DNA from: Paracoccus acridae
GTDB lineage: Bacteria; Pseudomonadota; Alphaproteobacteria; Rhodobacterales; Rhodobacteraceae
NCBI RefSeq assembly: GCF_014642735.1
Contig: NZ_BMIV01000002.1
Coordinates: 248,001-312,000 of the forward strand
Direction: 5' to 3'
Length of the DNA stretch: 64,000 bases
A model generated the notes under the pieces. It saw only the letters and a program-made list of their open reading frames with translations. It made no database searches and had not been told where the DNA came from. Below are positions 6,940 to 15,468 of this stretch, piece by piece. The translations under genes were made by a program, and so were the position numbers. Position 1 is the first letter of the stretch. Every line of letters starts with the position of its first letter.

Positions 6940-8210
6940 ATTCGCGGAAACCAGGGGCGAAGGCCGCAGCGGCCCAGGCGGGCGTGGAAGGGCCGAATGG
7001 AGTGCGGCGCGTCGTCATCACCGGCGCGGGCACGATCAACGCCCTTGGCCATGACGTGCCGACCACGATGGAGGCGTTCAGGGAAGGGCGCTGCGGCATC
7101 AGCCAGCTTGATTTCCGCGACGTGGACCGGCTGTCGATCCAGATCGGCGCCCAGATCCATGACTGGCGGGCCGAGGATTACTTCAACCGCCAGCAAATCC
7201 TGCTTTACGACAAGTTCACCCAGTTCGCGCTGCTGGCGGCCAAGCAGGCGGTCGCCCAGTCAGGGCTGGATTTCCAAGGCGCCATCGGGCTGCGGTCCGG
7301 GGTGGTGCTGGGCACGGCCGGCGGCGGGCTGAACACTTGGGACGAAAACTATCGCACCGTCTATGAGGAAGGGAAGAACCGCGTCCATCCCTTCGTGGTG
7401 CCGAAGCTGATGAACAACGCCGCCGCCAGCCATGTCAGCATGGAATTCGGGCTGCGCGGCCCGGCCTTCACGGTCGCCACGGCTTGCGCCAGTTCCAATC
7501 ATGCGATGGGCCTTGCGTTCCAGATGGTGCGGTCTGGCGGCGCGCAGGTCATGCTGACCGGCGGATCCGAGGCGATGCTGTGCTTCGGCGGCGTCAAGGC
7601 CTGGGAAGGGCTGCGCGTGATGTCCAAGGACGCCTGTCGCCCCTTCAGCGCCAACCGCAACGGCATGGTTCAGGGCGAGGGCGCGGGCGTCTTCGTCTTC
7701 GAGGATTACGAACACGCCTGCACGCGGGGGGCCGACATCCTGGCCGAGGTGGTGGGCTTTGCCATGTCGTCCGACGCGCAGGACATCGTCATGCCTTCGG
7801 CCCAGGGGGCGGAACGCGCGATCACCGCTGCGCTGCACGATGCCGGCCTGAACCCGGAGGACGTGGGCTATATCAACGCGCATGGCACCGGGACGGCGGC
7901 GAACGACAAGACGGAATGCGCCGCCGTGGCCCATGCCTTTGGCCACCACGCCGACCGGCTGATGATTTCGTCAACCAAGGCCATGCACGGACATATCATC
8001 GGCGGCACGGGGGCGGTGGAATTGCTGGCCTGCATCATGGCCCTGCGCGACGGCGTGATCGCGCCCACCATCGGCTATCAGGAAGCCGATCCCGAATGCG
8101 GCTTGGACGTGGTCCCGAACGAGGCGCGCGAGGCAAGGGTCGATGCGGTCCTGTCCAATGCCTTCGCCTTCGGCGGGCTGAACGCCGTGATCGCGCTGCG
8201 CCGGGTCTAG
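6936..8210 (+). CDS. Beta-ketoacyl-ACP synthase, FabF/KAS II family
   Basis: A 424-residue condensing enzyme. The catalytic triad is intact: the nucleophilic cysteine near residue 184 (VATACASSNHAMG), a first histidine in NAHGTGTAAND and a second in STKAMHGHIIGGTGAVE. The start at 6936 overlaps the ACP stop as ATGA, indicating coupled translation; the frame is open further upstream, but that stretch is a shadow of lpxD and the ACP gene. About 22 extra N-terminal residues rich in Lys and Ala precede the fold. With lpxD and its own ACP it probably extends a special acyl chain, although ordinary FabF activity cannot be excluded. Confidence 0.88.
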   Translation: MNSRKPGAKAAAAQAGVEGPNGVRRVVITGAGTINALGHDVPTTMEAFREGRCGISQLDFRDVDRLSIQIGAQIHDWRAEDYFNRQQILLYDKFTQFALLAAKQAVAQSGLDFQGAIGLRSGVVLGTAGGGLNTWDENYRTVYEEGKNRVHPFVVPKLMNNAAASHVSMEFGLRGPAFTVATACASSNHAMGLAFQMVRSGGAQVMLTGGSEAMLCFGGVKAWEGLRVMSKDACRPFSANRNGMVQGEGAGVFVFEDYEHACTRGADILAEVVGFAMSSDAQDIVMPSAQGAERAITAALHDAGLNPEDVGYINAHGTGTAANDKTECAAVAHAFGHHADRLMISSTKAMHGHIIGGTGAVELLACIMALRDGVIAPTIGYQEADPECGLDVVPNEAREARVDAVLSNAFAFGGLNAVIALRRV

Positions 8211-8219
8211 GCAAGGGAA

Positions 8220-8248
8220 AACCGCGCCCTTGGATGAAGGGCGCGGTT
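8220..8248. terminator. Bidirectional terminator between KAS and ialB-like genes
   Basis: A perfect 12-bp stem (AACCGCGCCCTT/AAGGGCGCGGTT, loop GGATG) lies between convergent genes. On the minus strand it runs into TTTTCCC, and on the plus strand a weaker T-containing tail follows. Confidence 0.75.
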
Positions 8249-8265
8249 CGAAGGGTTTTGGAAGG

Positions 8266-9015
8266 TCAGTTGGCCGGCGCTTCTTCCGCCGGAGCCTCGG
8301 CGGCAGCGGCCTCGGCATAGGCGCTCAGGGCGTCGAAGGCTGCGGTGAAGCCCGACAAGGACAGCGTCAGGCGCACCGGGTTCTCGCGGTCGGCGCCGAA
8401 GGGCAGCAAGGTCACCGTGGCATTCGCGCCCCGCTTCATCCCGTCCAGTTCAGCCTGGGTGAAACCCATGCGGGACACGCAGCCGACCGGGGCGCAGAAG
8501 TTGAAGGGATAGCCGCGCGGCTCGGCCGTGCCGACCGCGAAGCCAAGGCCCTGCACCAGATCGGTTTCAAGCGGTGCCACCAGCGTCGCCCCGGCCGCAA
8601 CCTCGCTGTTGCGCAGCGGGATCATGGTCATCTCGGCGACCGAGTTTCCGTCGCCGTCCTTCAGCAACTGGTACAGCTCGCAGGGATCCTTGCCCTGTTC
8701 GGCCTTCAGGCAGCGGGTCGTCCAGTCCTGGTGGGTTTCCTTGACGTAATACTGCCCGGCCTGGGGCTCGGCATTGGCCGCCGGGGCGGTTTCGGCCGCG
8801 GGCGAATCCGTGGCCGTCGCGGGCGCATCCGCCGCAGGGGCGTCGGTGGCTGCTGCAGGGGCGTCCGTGGCGGGTGCCGGGGACGCGGGCGCCTCGGCGG
8901 GCGTCTCGGCGGGCGCGGTTTCGGGCGTGGCTGGCGCGGTGCCGTCCTGCGCGAAGGCTGGGGCCGCGATCAGGGCAAGTGCCGCCAGGGCCGCCTGCGA
9001 AGGTTTGATTGGCAT
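8266..9015 (-). CDS. IalB-family exported protein with Ala/Pro-rich linker
   Basis: A 249-residue exported protein. A signal peptide (LAALALIAAPAFAQ, cleavage near residue 22) is followed by about 65 residues almost entirely Ala, Pro, Thr, Glu and Asp, and then an invasion-associated-locus-B-like domain (YYVKETHQDWTTRCLK, DPCELYQLLKD, FNFCAPVGC). The four domain cysteines could form two disulfides. IalB relatives are widespread in non-pathogenic alphaproteobacteria, so the name does not imply virulence; the function is unknown. The low-complexity linker probably spans periplasm or peptidoglycan. Strand, promoter and terminator are consistent with a single-gene transcript. Confidence 0.82.
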   Translation of the reverse strand: MPIKPSQAALAALALIAAPAFAQDGTAPATPETAPAETPAEAPASPAPATDAPAAATDAPAADAPATATDSPAAETAPAANAEPQAGQYYVKETHQDWTTRCLKAEQGKDPCELYQLLKDGDGNSVAEMTMIPLRNSEVAAGATLVAPLETDLVQGLGFAVGTAEPRGYPFNFCAPVGCVSRMGFTQAELDGMKRGANATVTLLPFGADRENPVRLTLSLSGFTAAFDALSAYAEAAAAEAPAEEAPAN

Positions 9016-9049
9016 GGTTGTTTCGTCCCTTTGCTCAATGCGTTGGCGG

Positions 9050-9078
9050 GGCCTAGCATGTCCCGCGGGGTTTGTCAG
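9050..9078 (-). promoter_or_regulatory. Candidate promoter of the ialB-like gene
   Basis: On the minus strand CTGACA (9073-9078) is followed after 17 bases by TAGGCC (9050-9055), placing the start about 30 bases before the ATG. Confidence 0.5.
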
Positions 9079-9177
9079 GCGGCAACGGGAATGGCCCGTT
9101 CACCATGGCTTGACCCGCGTTCCGGCGATCTTCGGCGCTGAATGTCATGCCTTGGCTGCATCGGCAGACCGTGGGAA

Positions 9178-9256
9178 TAAAAAGGGTCGCGGCATGAACC
9201 ACGACCCCAGCGCCTGATGGCGCCCCTCTCCCTGCCGGACTGGCCGGTCATCATTG
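9178..9256 (-). ncRNA. Candidate small RNA A (about 80 nt)
   Basis: The minus strand here carries all parts of an independent short transcript: a TTGACT-N17-TAGCGT promoter at 9263-9291, an internal GCGCC-ATCA-GGCGC hairpin (about 9209-9222), and a terminal stem GGGTCGTGG/CCGCGACCC followed by TTTTTATT at about 9176-9205. No start codon with a ribosome site and a sensible reading frame is visible. I do not recognise a named RNA family. Size and ends are inferred from the promoter and terminator, not measured. Confidence 0.55.
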
Positions 9257-9262
9257 ATCCGC

Positions 9263-9291
9263 ACGCTAGTCGCGCCGCCGTGATCAGTCAA
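9263..9291 (-). promoter_or_regulatory. Promoter of candidate small RNA A
   Basis: TTGACT (9286-9291) and TAGCGT (9263-9268) are separated by 17 bases on the minus strand. This is the same consensus seen upstream of pydC and lgt. Confidence 0.65.
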
Positions 9292-9311
9292 CAGTTCCGT
9301 GACATGGGCCC

Positions 9312-9425
9312 CATCACAAAAAAAGCCGCGCCCGAAGGCGCGGCAGTCCAACAGGGAGGAAGGTTCACGCATCGACGACCCTGATGCAGAACGATTCTGA
9401 TACTGGCATGAAGGGGTTAACATTG
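9312..9425 (-). ncRNA. Candidate small RNA B with CCTTCCTCCCTG motif
   Basis: A strong terminator (GCCGCGCC-TTCG-GGCGCGGC followed by seven T) ends at about 9317 on the minus strand, yet no protein gene on that strand leads into it. Just upstream of the stem is CCTTCCTCCCTG, which resembles the anti-Shine-Dalgarno motifs exposed in several alphaproteobacterial small RNAs. A TACAAT hexamer at about 9421-9426 could serve as a -10, but the -35 is poor. Coordinates of the 5' end are therefore approximate. Confidence 0.4.
9317..9341 (-). terminator. Strong rho-independent terminator facing the minus strand
   Basis: A perfect 8-bp stem with a UUCG tetraloop is followed by seven T on the minus strand. 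It cannot end the plus-strand HerA-like gene that starts to its right, so it implies a short minus-strand transcript. Confidence 0.8.
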
Positions 9426-9481
9426 TATTGTCACGGCGGACGCCGCATCGCTCTGCGGCGCAACAGCAGGCGGGGGCGGCG

Positions 9482-11044
9482 ATGGCGGATGTGGTGGACG
9501 GCCAGGCGAACACGGTCTTCGTGGGTGGCGGCGGCGCGGGCCATGCCAGCCCGCAAACCCTGCTGCTGAAATATGCCAACCGTCACGGGCTGATCGCGGG
9601 CGCGACCGGCACCGGCAAGACCGTGACCCTGCAAACCCTGGCCGAGTCGCTGTCGCTTGCGGGCGTTCCGGTGTTTCTGGCCGATGTGAAGGGCGATCTG
9701 GCCGGATTGTCGCGCGCAGGCAGTGCGGATGGTAAGCTGCACCAGGCCTTTTCGGAACGGGCCTCGCAGATCGGCATTTCCTTGGCGTATCAGGCTTTCC
9801 CCGTGACCTTCTGGGATGTCTGGGGCAAGTCGGGCCACCCTGTCCGCACCACTCCGGCCGAGATGGGGCCGCTGCTGCTGTCGCGCCTGATGGACCTGAC
9901 GGATGTGCAGGAAGGGGTGATGAACATTGCCTTCCGTGTGGCCGATGAACAGGGGCTGGCGCTGCTGGATCTGAAGGACTTGCAGGCGATGCTGGTCTGG
10001 GTCGGCCAGAACGCCGCCGACCTGTCGCTGCGCTATGGCAATGTCAGCACGGCCAGCGTGGGCGCGATCCAGCGGGCCTTGCTGGTTCTGGAAAACCAGG
10101 GCGGCGACAGCCTGTTCGGGGAACCTGCGCTGGAACTGGCAGACCTCATCCGTCAGGATGCCTCGGGGAAAGGGATGATCAACATCCTGGCGGCCGACAA
10201 GCTGATGCAGTCGCCCCGGCTTTATGCGACCTTCCTGTTGTGGCTGTTGTCCGAACTGTTCGAGCAACTGCCCGAAGTCGGCGACCCCGACCGCCCGCGC
10301 ATCGCCTTCTTCTTCGACGAGGCGCATCTGCTGTTCGACGACGCGCCCAAGGCACTGATCGAGAAAGTCGAACAGGTTGCGCGGCTGATCCGGTCAAAGG
10401 GGGTCAGCGTCTGGTTCGTCAGCCAGAACCCGACGGACATTCCCGATGCGATCCTGGGGCAGCTTGGCAACCGCATCCAGCACGCGCTGCGCGCCTTTAC
10501 CGCCAAGGACCAGAAGGCCCTGCGCATGGCGGCCCAGAACTATCGCGCCAATCCCGATTTCGACACGGCGGATGCCATCCAGAACGTCGGCACCGGCGAG
10601 GCCGTCACCTCGCTCCTGGAAGCCAAGGGCGTGCCAGGCGTGGTGCAGCGGACGCTGATTCGTCCGCCCTTCAGCAGCCTTGGCCCCATCAGCGATGCCG
10701 AACGGGCCCAAATCATGAACGCATCCCCCATGGGCCTGAAATATGGTCAGGCCGTGGACCGCGATTCGGCCCACGAGATGCTGGCCCGGAAGGCAGAGGA
10801 GGCTGCAAGGGCCGTGGCGCGCGCCGAGGCCGAGGCCCGGGAAAACGATGCGCTGTTCGACATGACGCGGGATGAATACCGCAACGCGCGCCGTTACAAG
10901 CCACGGGACGAAGGGCGCACCCGGTCGTCCCGCAGCGATTCGATCGTGGAAACATTCGGCAAGAGCCTGGCGCGGCAGCTTGGCACGAAATCGGGCCAAG
11001 CCATCGTCAGGGGCGTGCTGGGATCGCTGTTCCGGGGCCGCTGA
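9482..11044 (+). CDS. HerA-like ATPase, DUF853/YjgR family
   Basis: A 520-residue cytosolic P-loop ATPase of the FtsK/HerA superfamily. Walker A GATGTGKT lies at about residues 40-47 and Walker B IAFFFDEAH near 273-281, with the sensor-like WFVSQNPTDIPD after it. A C-terminal charged coiled-coil stretch (ARKAEEAARAVARAEAEAREN) is followed by a basic, Arg-rich tail. The start at 9482 (MADVV) was preferred to 9428 because the upstream 18 residues are low quality and a G-rich ribosome site precedes it. E. coli YjgR is the nearest relative I know; its function is not established. The 3' end overlaps the convergent gene by 38 bases. Confidence 0.84.
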   Translation: MADVVDGQANTVFVGGGGAGHASPQTLLLKYANRHGLIAGATGTGKTVTLQTLAESLSLAGVPVFLADVKGDLAGLSRAGSADGKLHQAFSERASQIGISLAYQAFPVTFWDVWGKSGHPVRTTPAEMGPLLLSRLMDLTDVQEGVMNIAFRVADEQGLALLDLKDLQAMLVWVGQNAADLSLRYGNVSTASVGAIQRALLVLENQGGDSLFGEPALELADLIRQDASGKGMINILAADKLMQSPRLYATFLLWLLSELFEQLPEVGDPDRPRIAFFFDEAHLLFDDAPKALIEKVEQVARLIRSKGVSVWFVSQNPTDIPDAILGQLGNRIQHALRAFTAKDQKALRMAAQNYRANPDFDTADAIQNVGTGEAVTSLLEAKGVPGVVQRTLIRPPFSSLGPISDAERAQIMNASPMGLKYGQAVDRDSAHEMLARKAEEAARAVARAEAEARENDALFDMTRDEYRNARRYKPRDEGRTRSSRSDSIVETFGKSLARQLGTKSGQAIVRGVLGSLFRGR

Positions 11045-11414
11045 TCGCCGCGCCCACCTGCGCCAGCATCGCCGCCCCCATCTGCGCGGCCGACCTGACC
11101 GCCACGGGGGCATCCGCGACTGCGGCGCGCATTTCGGCCAGGATGGCGATCATCAGCAGAACGTGCCGGTGCATGTCGTATTCCGCCGCGCGTTGCAGAC
11201 GGGCATCGTTCAGCAGGGCCTCTTCCGCCCGCAGGCGCGGCAGGGCGGCGCCCGGCGCGGGGCAGCGGTCGGTGCGAAGCAGCCGTTTCAGGTCACGATC
11301 GCGCTTCCATCCGGCCTGGCCTTCGCGCGCCGCGCGGATCAGGCAACGCGGGCGGCGCAGCGGTTCGGCCACGGGGCGGGGGCGGAAGGCGATCACGTTC
11401 GACATGTAGCTCAT
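11007..11414 (-). CDS. Small Arg-rich protein, probably DUF6477-like
   Basis: A 135-residue protein with no catalytic motif. The segment LRRPRCLIRAAREGQAGW followed by KRDRDLKRLLRTDR and ALPRLRAEEALLNDARLQ resembles a small Rhodobacteraceae family I recall as DUF6477. The C-terminal third is Ala-rich and helical. An alternative ATG at 11402 would remove four residues. It converges on the HerA-like gene with a 38-base overlap and has only a weak ribosome site. Function is unknown; the family name is tentative. Confidence 0.6.
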   Translation of the reverse strand: MSYMSNVIAFRPRPVAEPLRRPRCLIRAAREGQAGWKRDRDLKRLLRTDRCPAPGAALPRLRAEEALLNDARLQRAAEYDMHRHVLLMIAILAEMRAAVADAPVAVRSAAQMGAAMLAQVGAAISGPGTAIPARP

Positions 11415-11635
11415 TTCAGAACTGTCCCATTCAAGTTGGTGCGACCAGCTTCACACAACTTGGACGGGTGTTGCCTGCCGCGTTGACGCAGCGTGCGCTG
11501 AGGCAACGCATCTTTAGGGTTTGTTAGGGAATGTTGCGGCTATCTGCTGAATATCAGCCGTTCCATTAACCACGCTTAACGCAACCCAAGGTAGTTAAGT
11601 TCCTTAAGCTGCCTAAGGATGACAAGGGACAAGAC

Positions 11636-12775
11636 ATGACGCTTTTGACCGGTGATTTCGCCATCGACAGCCTAGCCGCGGAGCACCGTTCGCCGACCGA
11701 GGCCATAGACACCCCCGCCAGCGACCTGCCGGATGATGCAAGGCTTTACCTTCGCCATGTCGAGGGAGGCCAGTCGATCCGCGCCCTGGCCCGGTTGGAA
11801 GGCTGCCACGCGTCGACCATCCTGCGGTGCATCCGCCGGTTCGAGGCGCGGCGCGACGACCCCCTGATCGACGGCGCCCTGACCGAGATCGCCGAAAGCC
11901 CGCGCAAGCTGGACGAACGCCAGGCGCTGCGCCTGTTGCGGCGGCTGGCCGAGCCGGGGGCAGTCCTGGTGACGGCCGATGGGATGGACAAGGCCATCAT
12001 CAGCCGCGACGACATCCGAACGGCGGTTCTTGAACGCTGGATCGCCGAAACCATGGCCCTGAAGGGCTGGGTGACGCCCTCGGCCGCGCCGGGACGGGTT
12101 CAGCGTTACGCGATCGCCCCTGCAGGGCGGGATGCCCTGCGCGCGATGCTGCGTTCGCCCCGGCAGCGCAAGGCGGTGCCCGGTCCCGCCGATTTCACCG
12201 ACGCAAGTCCCGTCGCCAACGACAATGCCCCCGGCATGGCCGAGGCGCCTGCGGCCTTCGATCATGCCGACCGTCATCGCGTCTGGGAAAAGCGGGTCAT
12301 CGAAGACCCCGAGGATGGCCGCCGTCGCCGCACCCGCGTCAACATCGCGGAAAGCCCGCTTCTGCTGCTGGCGCGCCGCCGCGATGGGGCGGGGAAACCC
12401 TTCCTGTCGCCCGGCATGGTCGCCGCCGGCGAACGCCTGCGCGAGGATTTCGAACTGGCGCAGATGGGTCCGCGCGTCACGCAGAACTGGACCGGCTTCA
12501 TGACTTCGGGCATCGATGTCAGCCGCAGCGGCGGGGGATATCGCGGCGGATCGGAATCGGCGCGCGACAGGGTGGCGATGGCCCTGCGCGATCTTGGTCC
12601 CGGCATGGGCGACATCGTCCTGCGCGTCTGCTGCTTTCTGGAAGGCATCGAATTGACCGAACGCCGCCTGGGGTGGTCGGCCAGGTCGGGAAAGATCGTG
12701 CTGCGTTTGGCGCTGATGCGGCTGGAACGGCATTATCAGGAAACCTATGGCAGCGGATCGCGTCTGATCGGATAA
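11636..12775 (+). CDS. DUF6456-type protein with N-terminal HTH-like segment
   Basis: A 379-residue cytosolic protein. Residues about 45-70 (GQSIRALARLEGCHASTILRCIRRFEARR) look like a helix-turn-helix, and the C-terminal half (FLSPGMVAAGERLREDFELAQMGPRVTQNW, then a helical region ending RLALMRLERHYQ) matches the Rhodobacterales family I know as DUF6456. This suggests a DNA-binding regulator, but no target is visible. The 220-base leader contains four TTAA tetramers. An AAGGGAC ribosome site precedes the start, and the gene ends at a bidirectional terminator shared with the catalase gene. Confidence 0.72.
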   Translation: MTLLTGDFAIDSLAAEHRSPTEAIDTPASDLPDDARLYLRHVEGGQSIRALARLEGCHASTILRCIRRFEARRDDPLIDGALTEIAESPRKLDERQALRLLRRLAEPGAVLVTADGMDKAIISRDDIRTAVLERWIAETMALKGWVTPSAAPGRVQRYAIAPAGRDALRAMLRSPRQRKAVPGPADFTDASPVANDNAPGMAEAPAAFDHADRHRVWEKRVIEDPEDGRRRRTRVNIAESPLLLLARRRDGAGKPFLSPGMVAAGERLREDFELAQMGPRVTQNWTGFMTSGIDVSRSGGGYRGGSESARDRVAMALRDLGPGMGDIVLRVCCFLEGIELTERRLGWSARSGKIVLRLALMRLERHYQETYGSGSRLIG

Positions 12776-12782
12776 AGAAAAG

Positions 12783-12805
12783 AGGGGCGCCACTCGGGCG
12801 CCCCT
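12783..12805. terminator. Bidirectional terminator between DUF6456 and katA genes
   Basis: A 9-bp stem AGGGGCGCC/GGCGCCCCT with loop ACTCG is followed by TTTC on the plus strand and by CTTTTCTTT on the minus strand, so it can end both convergent transcripts. Confidence 0.8.
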
Positions 12806-12845
12806 TTCATAACAGGTCACTGGTTAACAAAACGCGTCCGAAGGA

Positions 12846-14327
12846 TCATTCGGCAGCATGGCGATGCGCCGCCTTTTCCGCGCGCGCGGCACGGATCCCT
12901 GCCGCGTAAGCCGGGCTGATCCGCTCGAAGTGCACAAGCACCCGTTCCAGAACATCCTCGTCCGCGCCTTCCATGGCAGCGGCGATGTTCTTGTAAAGCC
13001 GCGCCCGTTCCTCGTCGTTCAGCACCCGGTCATGCAGCGCGCGGGGCTGTTCGTAATCGTCGATCAACTGGCGATGCGGCTGGCGCGCGGCCACGCCGGA
13101 CAAGCGCAGCGGCGGTTCGGCGAAGGACGGATCCTCGACGGCGCCGCCCCGGCTGTTCGGCTCGTAATAGGCATCCGTGTTGCCCGTCACCTGGCCGAAG
13201 AAGTTCATCTGCCCGTCCTTGTGGTAATGATGCACCGGGCATTTCGGCGCGTTCACCGGCAGATGTTCGTAATGCGTGCCAAGGCGATAGCGATGCGCGT
13301 CGGCATAGCTGAAGACGCGGGCCTGCAGCATCTTGTCGGGGCTGTAGCCAATGCCGCGCACCTTGTTGGACGGGCTGAAGGCCGCCTGCTCGATCTGCGC
13401 GAAATAGTTGTCGGCGTTGCGGTTCAGTTCGAACTGGCCGACCTCGATCAGCGGATAATCCCCATGCGGCCAGACCTTGGTCAGGTCGAAGGGATCATAG
13501 GGCGTCTTTTCGGCGTCCAACTCGGGCATGATCTGGACATACATCGTCCAGCGGGGGAACTCGCCCCGCTCGATCTTGCCGAACAGCGCCTCCTGATAGC
13601 CTTCGCGGGTGTGGCCGATGATCTCGGCGGCCTCGCCGTTGGTGTAGTGGCGGTGGCCCTGCTGGGTCTTGAAATGGAACTTGACCCAGAAGCGTTCGCC
13701 GTCCTTGTTCCAGAAGGAATAGGTGTGGCTGCCAAAGCCATCCATGAAGGTCGGATCCTGCGGCAACCCGCGGTCGGACATCAGGATGGTGACCTGGTGC
13801 AGCGATTCGGGCACCTGGCCCCAGAAATCCCACATCGCCGTGGCGCTGCGCAGGTTGGTGCGGGGATGGCGCTTCTGGGTGTGGATGAAGTCCGGGAACT
13901 TCAGCGGGTCGCGCACGAAGAAGACGGGCGTGTTGTTGCCCACCAGATCCCAGTTGCCTTCGTCGGTATAGAATTTCAGCGCAAAGCCGCGCACGTCGCG
14001 TTCGTGGTCGGCCGCGCCCATTTCGCCCGCCACGGTGGAAAAGCGCGCCAGCATCGGGGTGGTCTTGCCGACCGCCCCGAAGATCGAGGCGCAGCTGTAT
14101 TGCGTGATGTCATGGGTCACGGTGAAGGTGCCAAAGGCCCCCCAGCCCTTGGCATGGACGACGCGTTCCGGGATCCGCTCGCGGTTCTGGTGGGCCAGCT
14201 TTTCCAGAAGCTGATAGTCCTGCATCAGCACCGGACCACGATCGCCCGCAGTTTCGGTATGCTGGTTCGAGGCGATCGGCGCGCCTGCGGTGGTGGTCAT
14301 CCTGGGGCGAAGGGTATCCTGGCTCAT
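12846..14327 (-). CDS. katA: Monofunctional haem catalase
   Basis: A 493-residue small-subunit catalase that dismutates hydrogen peroxide. Recognisable elements are the distal-histidine region ([17 protein letters not shown]), the asparagine region ([26 protein letters not shown]) and the proximal haem-ligand tyrosine segment ([18 protein letters not shown]). The start at 14327 has an AAGGAG ribosome site; the 14 codons upstream lack one. The gene is divergent from oxyR, the usual arrangement for peroxide-inducible catalase. The last 20 residues, [15 protein letters not shown], are a lysine- and alanine-rich tail. Length fits clade 3 catalases of about 480-510 residues. Confidence 0.95.
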   Translation of the reverse strand: MSQDTLRPRMTTTAGAPIASNQHTETAGDRGPVLMQDYQLLEKLAHQNRERIPERVVHAKGWGAFGTFTVTHDITQYSCASIFGAVGKTTPMLARFSTVAGEMGAADHERDVRGFALKFYTDEGNWDLVGNNTPVFFVRDPLKFPDFIHTQKRHPRTNLRSATAMWDFWGQVPESLHQVTILMSDRGLPQDPTFMDGFGSHTYSFWNKDGERFWVKFHFKTQQGHRHYTNGEAAEIIGHTREGYQEALFGKIERGEFPRWTMYVQIMPELDAEKTPYDPFDLTKVWPHGDYPLIEVGQFELNRNADNYFAQIEQAAFSPSNKVRGIGYSPDKMLQARVFSYADAHRYRLGTHYEHLPVNAPKCPVHHYHKDGQMNFFGQVTGNTDAYYEPNSRGGAVEDPSFAEPPLRLSGVAARQPHRQLIDDYEQPRALHDRVLNDEERARLYKNIAAAMEGADEDVLERVLVHFERISPAYAAGIRAARAEKAAHRHAAE

Positions 14328-14420
14328 GCTGCGGCTCCTTGAAGTGGATTTGGTTGCTTTTGGCATCACCTTGAAATAAAGGGAAATCGGATCTGGCGAT
14401 CACATCCATAAGGACCGCTG

Positions 14421-15326
14421 ATGAACCTTACCTTGCGCCAGTTGCGGTACTTCCTGGCTTTGGCCGAACAGGGGCATTTCACCCGCGCGGCCGAAATGAT
14501 GCATGTCACCCAGCCCGCATTATCCATGCAGATCCGCGCGCTGGAGGATGAGGTCGGCAACCCCGTCGTGGAACGGACGCCTTCGGGGGTGGTGCTGACC
14601 CCCCAGGGCCGGGCGCTGGAGCTTCATGCACGGCGCGTCATGGCGGCAATGGCCGGGCTGGACCAGGCGATGCGCCAGCCGGGGCGGGGCGGGCGGCTGA
14701 TGCTGGGCATGATCCCGACCGTGGCGCCGTATCTGCTGCCCGAGGCGCTGCCGATCCTGCGCGCCCGCGACATCGGCCGCGACCTGCATCTGCGGGAAGC
14801 CCAGACAGACCGGCTGATCGAGGAATTGTCCCAGGGGCGACTGGATGCGGCGGTCGTGGCGACGCCACCGGATTCCGACGAACTCGCTGCCGTTCCGCTG
14901 TTCACCGACCCGTTCCTGCTGGCGGGCAGCCAGGACCGCATCGCCCGTCTGGGCACGCTCTGTCCCGAGCCGCGCGATCTGGATCCCGGCCAGTTGCTGC
15001 TTCTGGACGAAGGCCATTGCCTTGGTGACCAGGCGCTGGAGGTGTGCGGTCTGGGCCGCCGCAGCGCGCGGCTGGATCTGGGGGCTGCATCGCTGCCCAC
15101 CCTCTGCCGTCTTGCCGCGCAGGGAATGGGGCTGACATTCCTACCCCGGCTGGCCGCCCATCAGGAATGCGCCGCTGCCCCCGGCCTTGTGACAGTGGCC
15201 TTTCCCGATCCCCAGCCCTGCCGAGAAGTGTTGCTGCTTCGCCGTGCCACGACCCCGGCAGGCGGCTGGTTCGACGATCTGGCCGGGATCCTCGTCCAGG
15301 CGGCGGAACGGGTGATGGCGGGATAG
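14421..15326 (+). CDS. oxyR: Hydrogen-peroxide sensor OxyR, LysR family
   Basis: A 301-residue LysR-type regulator. The winged helix-turn-helix occupies residues 1-60 (TLRQLRYFLALAEQGHFTRAAE). The sensor domain has GHC-LGDQALEV-C, with the two cysteines eight residues apart exactly as Cys199 and Cys208 of E. coli OxyR, so disulfide-based peroxide sensing is expected. It diverges from katA across 93 bases; that gap holds a GATC-TGGC-GATC inverted repeat near 14392-14403 that could be part of a LysR-type binding site, but it is not a good match to the classical OxyR consensus. The start has an AAGGACC ribosome site. Confidence 0.92.
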   Translation: MNLTLRQLRYFLALAEQGHFTRAAEMMHVTQPALSMQIRALEDEVGNPVVERTPSGVVLTPQGRALELHARRVMAAMAGLDQAMRQPGRGGRLMLGMIPTVAPYLLPEALPILRARDIGRDLHLREAQTDRLIEELSQGRLDAAVVATPPDSDELAAVPLFTDPFLLAGSQDRIARLGTLCPEPRDLDPGQLLLLDEGHCLGDQALEVCGLGRRSARLDLGAASLPTLCRLAAQGMGLTFLPRLAAHQECAAAPGLVTVAFPDPQPCREVLLLRRATTPAGGWFDDLAGILVQAAERVMAG

Positions 15327-15468
15327 GACAGGCCGCTTCCAAGCCCTTGTCCGCATGGCTTGACAGCGATGGCTGCAAGGCCGCAAAGGCGTCGCCGCAG
15401 GGCAGGGGATGGAACCGAACCTTCCATTTCGGCTTTGCCATCCATCGTCTTCACATCAGGAAATCCCC

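Noticed and set aside
6375..8210. 611-codon frame suggesting a fusion upstream of the ketoacyl synthase
   Set aside because: The first 187 codons are a shadow of lpxD and the ACP gene; the real start is the ATG at 6936 that overlaps the ACP stop.
9384..9569. 61-codon frame MQNDSDTGMKGL following a GGGAGGAAGG sequence
   Set aside because: The G-rich sequence is too far from the ATG, and most of the frame lies inside the HerA-like gene in another phase with Arg/Trp-rich shadow composition.
15327..15468. Possible yybP-ykoY manganese riboswitch before the TerC gene
   Set aside because: The conserved GGGGAGTA core and paired elements are not present in the leader.
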